Of a stretch of DNA of 7,060 nucleotides, positions 5,808-7,060 are shown piece after piece. The stretch is from positions 1 through 7,060 of the forward strand of contig JASLCY010000531.1 in the NCBI GenBank assembly GCA_030151925.1. Direction: 5' to 3'. The stretch is from Oligoflexus sp. Its GTDB lineage: Bacteria; Bdellovibrionota_B; Oligoflexia; Oligoflexales; Oligoflexaceae. Below the pieces are notes generated by a model. It searched no databases, was not told where the DNA came from, and saw only the letters and a program-made list of their open reading frames with translations. The translations under genes and the position numbers were made by a program. Position 1 is the stretch's first letter, and each line of letters begins with the position of its first letter.

Positions 5808-6104
5808 ATGATCGGAACTATTTTATCCTGGATTGTAATTGGTTTTATCGTCGGCTTGATCGCTCGGGCCGTCATGCCTGGACGCCAATCATTGGGATTC
5901 TGGAAAACCACTGGTCTTGGTGTAGCAGGTGCTCTCGTCGGCGGCCTCATTTCGTGGCTGTTCACCGGGGGCTCGGTCAACGAAACCGGTTACAACTCAT
6001 TTGCAGCTCATGCATGGCCGGGCTGGATCCTTTCCATCGTCTGTGCCGTAGTTCTGCTCTGGCTCAGCGCACGCTCCAGTGGAACGCGTCATCTTCCTCA
6101 TTGA
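5808..6104 (+). CDS. GlsB/YeaQ/YmgE family stress-response membrane protein
   Basis: A 98-residue inner-membrane protein of the GlsB/YeaQ/YmgE (transglycosylase-associated) family. It has three hydrophobic segments: about 3-23 with GFIVGLIARAVMPG, about 35-53 with the glycine-rich GVAGALVGGLISWLF, and about 70-88 with GWILSIVCAVVLLWL. Members are usually 80-90 residues, and this one has an extra polar C-terminal tail. The family is linked to general stress responses, but the biochemical role is not known. GAGGAGA (5794-5800) lies seven nt before the ATG and fixes the start. Codon use differs from the neighbours: about 45 of 98 codons end in A or T by hand count. It is followed by a strong hairpin and is probably transcribed mainly alone. 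Confidence 0.9.
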   Translation: MIGTILSWIVIGFIVGLIARAVMPGRQSLGFWKTTGLGVAGALVGGLISWLFTGGSVNETGYNSFAAHAWPGWILSIVCAVVLLWLSARSSGTRHLPH

Positions 6105-6110
6105 TTCTGT

Positions 6111-6144
6111 TTAAGGCTTCCGCTATTCATGGCGGAAGCCTTAA
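6111..6144 (+). terminator. Hairpin after the glsB-like gene, probable terminator
   Basis: TTAAGGCTTCCGC (6111-6123) and GCGGAAGCCTTAA (6132-6144) form a perfect 13-bp stem with an 8-nt loop, starting six nt after the stop codon. The following sequence TCATTTGTGG is only weakly T-rich, so termination may be partial. It ends 18 nt before the ATG of the next gene, which has no other obvious promoter. Confidence 0.65.
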
Positions 6145-6162
6145 TCATTTGTGGTCTCACCC

Positions 6163-7060
6163 ATGCGCTTCATCAAGATCTTCCTGAGTCCGTTCGTCCT
6201 TATTTTCACTGCAGTCCTCGGCCTCGCCTATTATTATGCCGCGCGTGAGCTCGCACGCGACGCGTTTGCAGCCCTTATCCTCGCCCTGCCTTTCCTCGCG
6301 GTCTGGCTGATGCCGGTGATCTTCTGGAGCAGCGGACGCGATATGAAGTTCAAAGGCGCCGATATCCTGCAATACTTTGCGTTCCTCAGCATGGGCTGGC
6401 TCAACTTCCTCTTCCTGGCCCTGATTCCCTTGAATCTCATCAGCCTGGGGCTGCACCTCGCGCACGAGCAGGCGAGCGAGGCGGCGCTCGACGGTTGGAC
6501 GCCGCCCTTGGCGTTCATCCTCTCGTTCCTCATGCTCGGCCTCGCGTTTTGGCGAGCGCGCCGCGGGCCTTCGCTCAAGGAAGTGATCGTGGAGATCCCC
6601 GACCTGCCGCCTGAGTTCGAGGATTTTCGCATCGTGCAAATCAGCGATCTGCATATAGGCCCGACCATCCACCGGCCCTACGTGGAAAGGGTGGTTCAGC
6701 TCACCGAGCAGGCGAAGCCGGATATCGTGGCCCTGACCGGCGATATCGTCGACGGTAAATTATCCGATCTTCTTCCGCATACGGCGCCGCTCCGCGATAT
6801 GAGCCGCCAGTTTCCGAGTTATCTGATTCTCGGCAATCACGAGTATTATGCTGGGGTCGAAGACTGGCTACCGGCCTTCAAGGCGATGGACATCACCGTC
6901 CTGGAGAATTCCCATATCACTCTGAAACGCGGGGAAGCTACGCTGCTCTTAGCAGGTGTATTGGATCCGGCGGTCGCCACTGTCTCGCAATCGAGACGCC
7001 CGGATCCCGCGGCCGCCCGAGGGATGCCCGAGCTTTCGGAAGGTTTTCTCCGCATCATCC
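6163..7060 (+). CDS. Membrane-anchored metallophosphoesterase (YaeI/YkuE-like), 3' end beyond window
   Basis: The frame is open from ATG 6163 to the window edge (299 complete codons) and has no stop. The N-terminal 132 residues are hydrophobic, with about four membrane segments (roughly 6-26, 34-55, 68-97 and 113-131). A calcineurin-like phosphoesterase domain follows. The metal-binding motifs visible are SDLHIG (161-166; Asp162, His164), TGDIVDG (192-198; Asp194) and GNHEYY (224-229; Asn225, His226). The distal His motifs that complete the dinuclear metal site lie beyond the window. E. coli YaeI and Bacillus YkuE are relatives with this arrangement of motifs; lipid or nucleotide phosphodiester substrates are possible but not determinable here. 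The start is uncertain: the Shine-Dalgarno before the ATG is weak, and an in-frame GTG at 6151 is an alternative. A hairpin separates the gene from the glsB-like gene. Confidence 0.85.
   Translation, partial: MRFIKIFLSPFVLIFTAVLGLAYYYAARELARDAFAALILALPFLAVWLMPVIFWSSGRDMKFKGADILQYFAFLSMGWLNFLFLALIPLNLISLGLHLAHEQASEAALDGWTPPLAFILSFLMLGLAFWRARRGPSLKEVIVEIPDLPPEFEDFRIVQISDLHIGPTIHRPYVERVVQLTEQAKPDIVALTGDIVDGKLSDLLPHTAPLRDMSRQFPSYLILGNHEYYAGVEDWLPAFKAMDITVLENSHITLKRGEATLLLAGVLDPAVATVSQSRRPDPAAARGMPELSEGFLRII

Noticed and set aside
6157..6672. Minus-strand frames of 171 and 144 codons at the right end
   Set aside because: They are antisense to the metallophosphoesterase, whose plus-strand frame is open to the window edge and carries the DxH, GDxxD and GNH motifs.

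Overview
The window looks like chromosomal DNA of a Gram-negative bacterium. Coding sequence is GC-rich and most genes prefer C or G at the third codon position. Shine-Dalgarno sites are AGGAG-like. The protein set fits: a YbiT-type ABC-F ATPase, a RutE-type nitroreductase, a BtuE-type glutathione peroxidase, a YeaQ/GlsB membrane protein and a lipobox-bearing lipoprotein. I cannot name the species. A proteobacterium in the broad sense, possibly a Bdellovibrionota/Oligoflexia or deltaproteobacterial-like lineage, is only a guess from style.

Layout. Positions 1-51 hold the last codons of a plus-strand gene. An ABC-F ATPase (76-1701) and a small DUF962/Mpo1-like membrane protein (1773-2219) follow on the plus strand. 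The latter converges on a minus-strand rutE-like nitroreductase (2294-2881) across a shared bidirectional terminator (about 2235-2283). A 292-bp divergent intergenic region (2882-3173) contains three dyad elements. Then come, on the plus strand, a lipoprotein combining a Vps62 domain with a C-terminal jacalin-like lectin domain (3174-4646) and a glutathione peroxidase (4715-5269). A 61-codon minus-strand gene (5342-5527) with a very good ribosome binding site and its own terminator converges on the peroxidase gene. After a 280-bp intergenic region come a GlsB/YeaQ/YmgE protein (5808-6104), a strong hairpin, and a membrane-anchored metallophosphoesterase that runs off the window end (6163-7060).

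The genes do not form one pathway. They look like small independent units for ribosome-associated translation control, redox and stress defence (nitroreductase, peroxidase, GlsB) and the cell envelope. No mobile element, CRISPR array, tRNA or rRNA was seen.

The most notable observation is in the ABC-F protein. The second nucleotide-binding domain has lost its Walker A glycines and lysine, its Q-loop Gln, its Walker B Asp and its switch His. The first domain's signature motif is also degenerate. In the antiparallel ABC dimer these losses all fall on one composite ATP site, and the other site is fully intact. The second is the Vps62-jacalin lipoprotein, a candidate surface carbohydrate-binding protein of unknown role.
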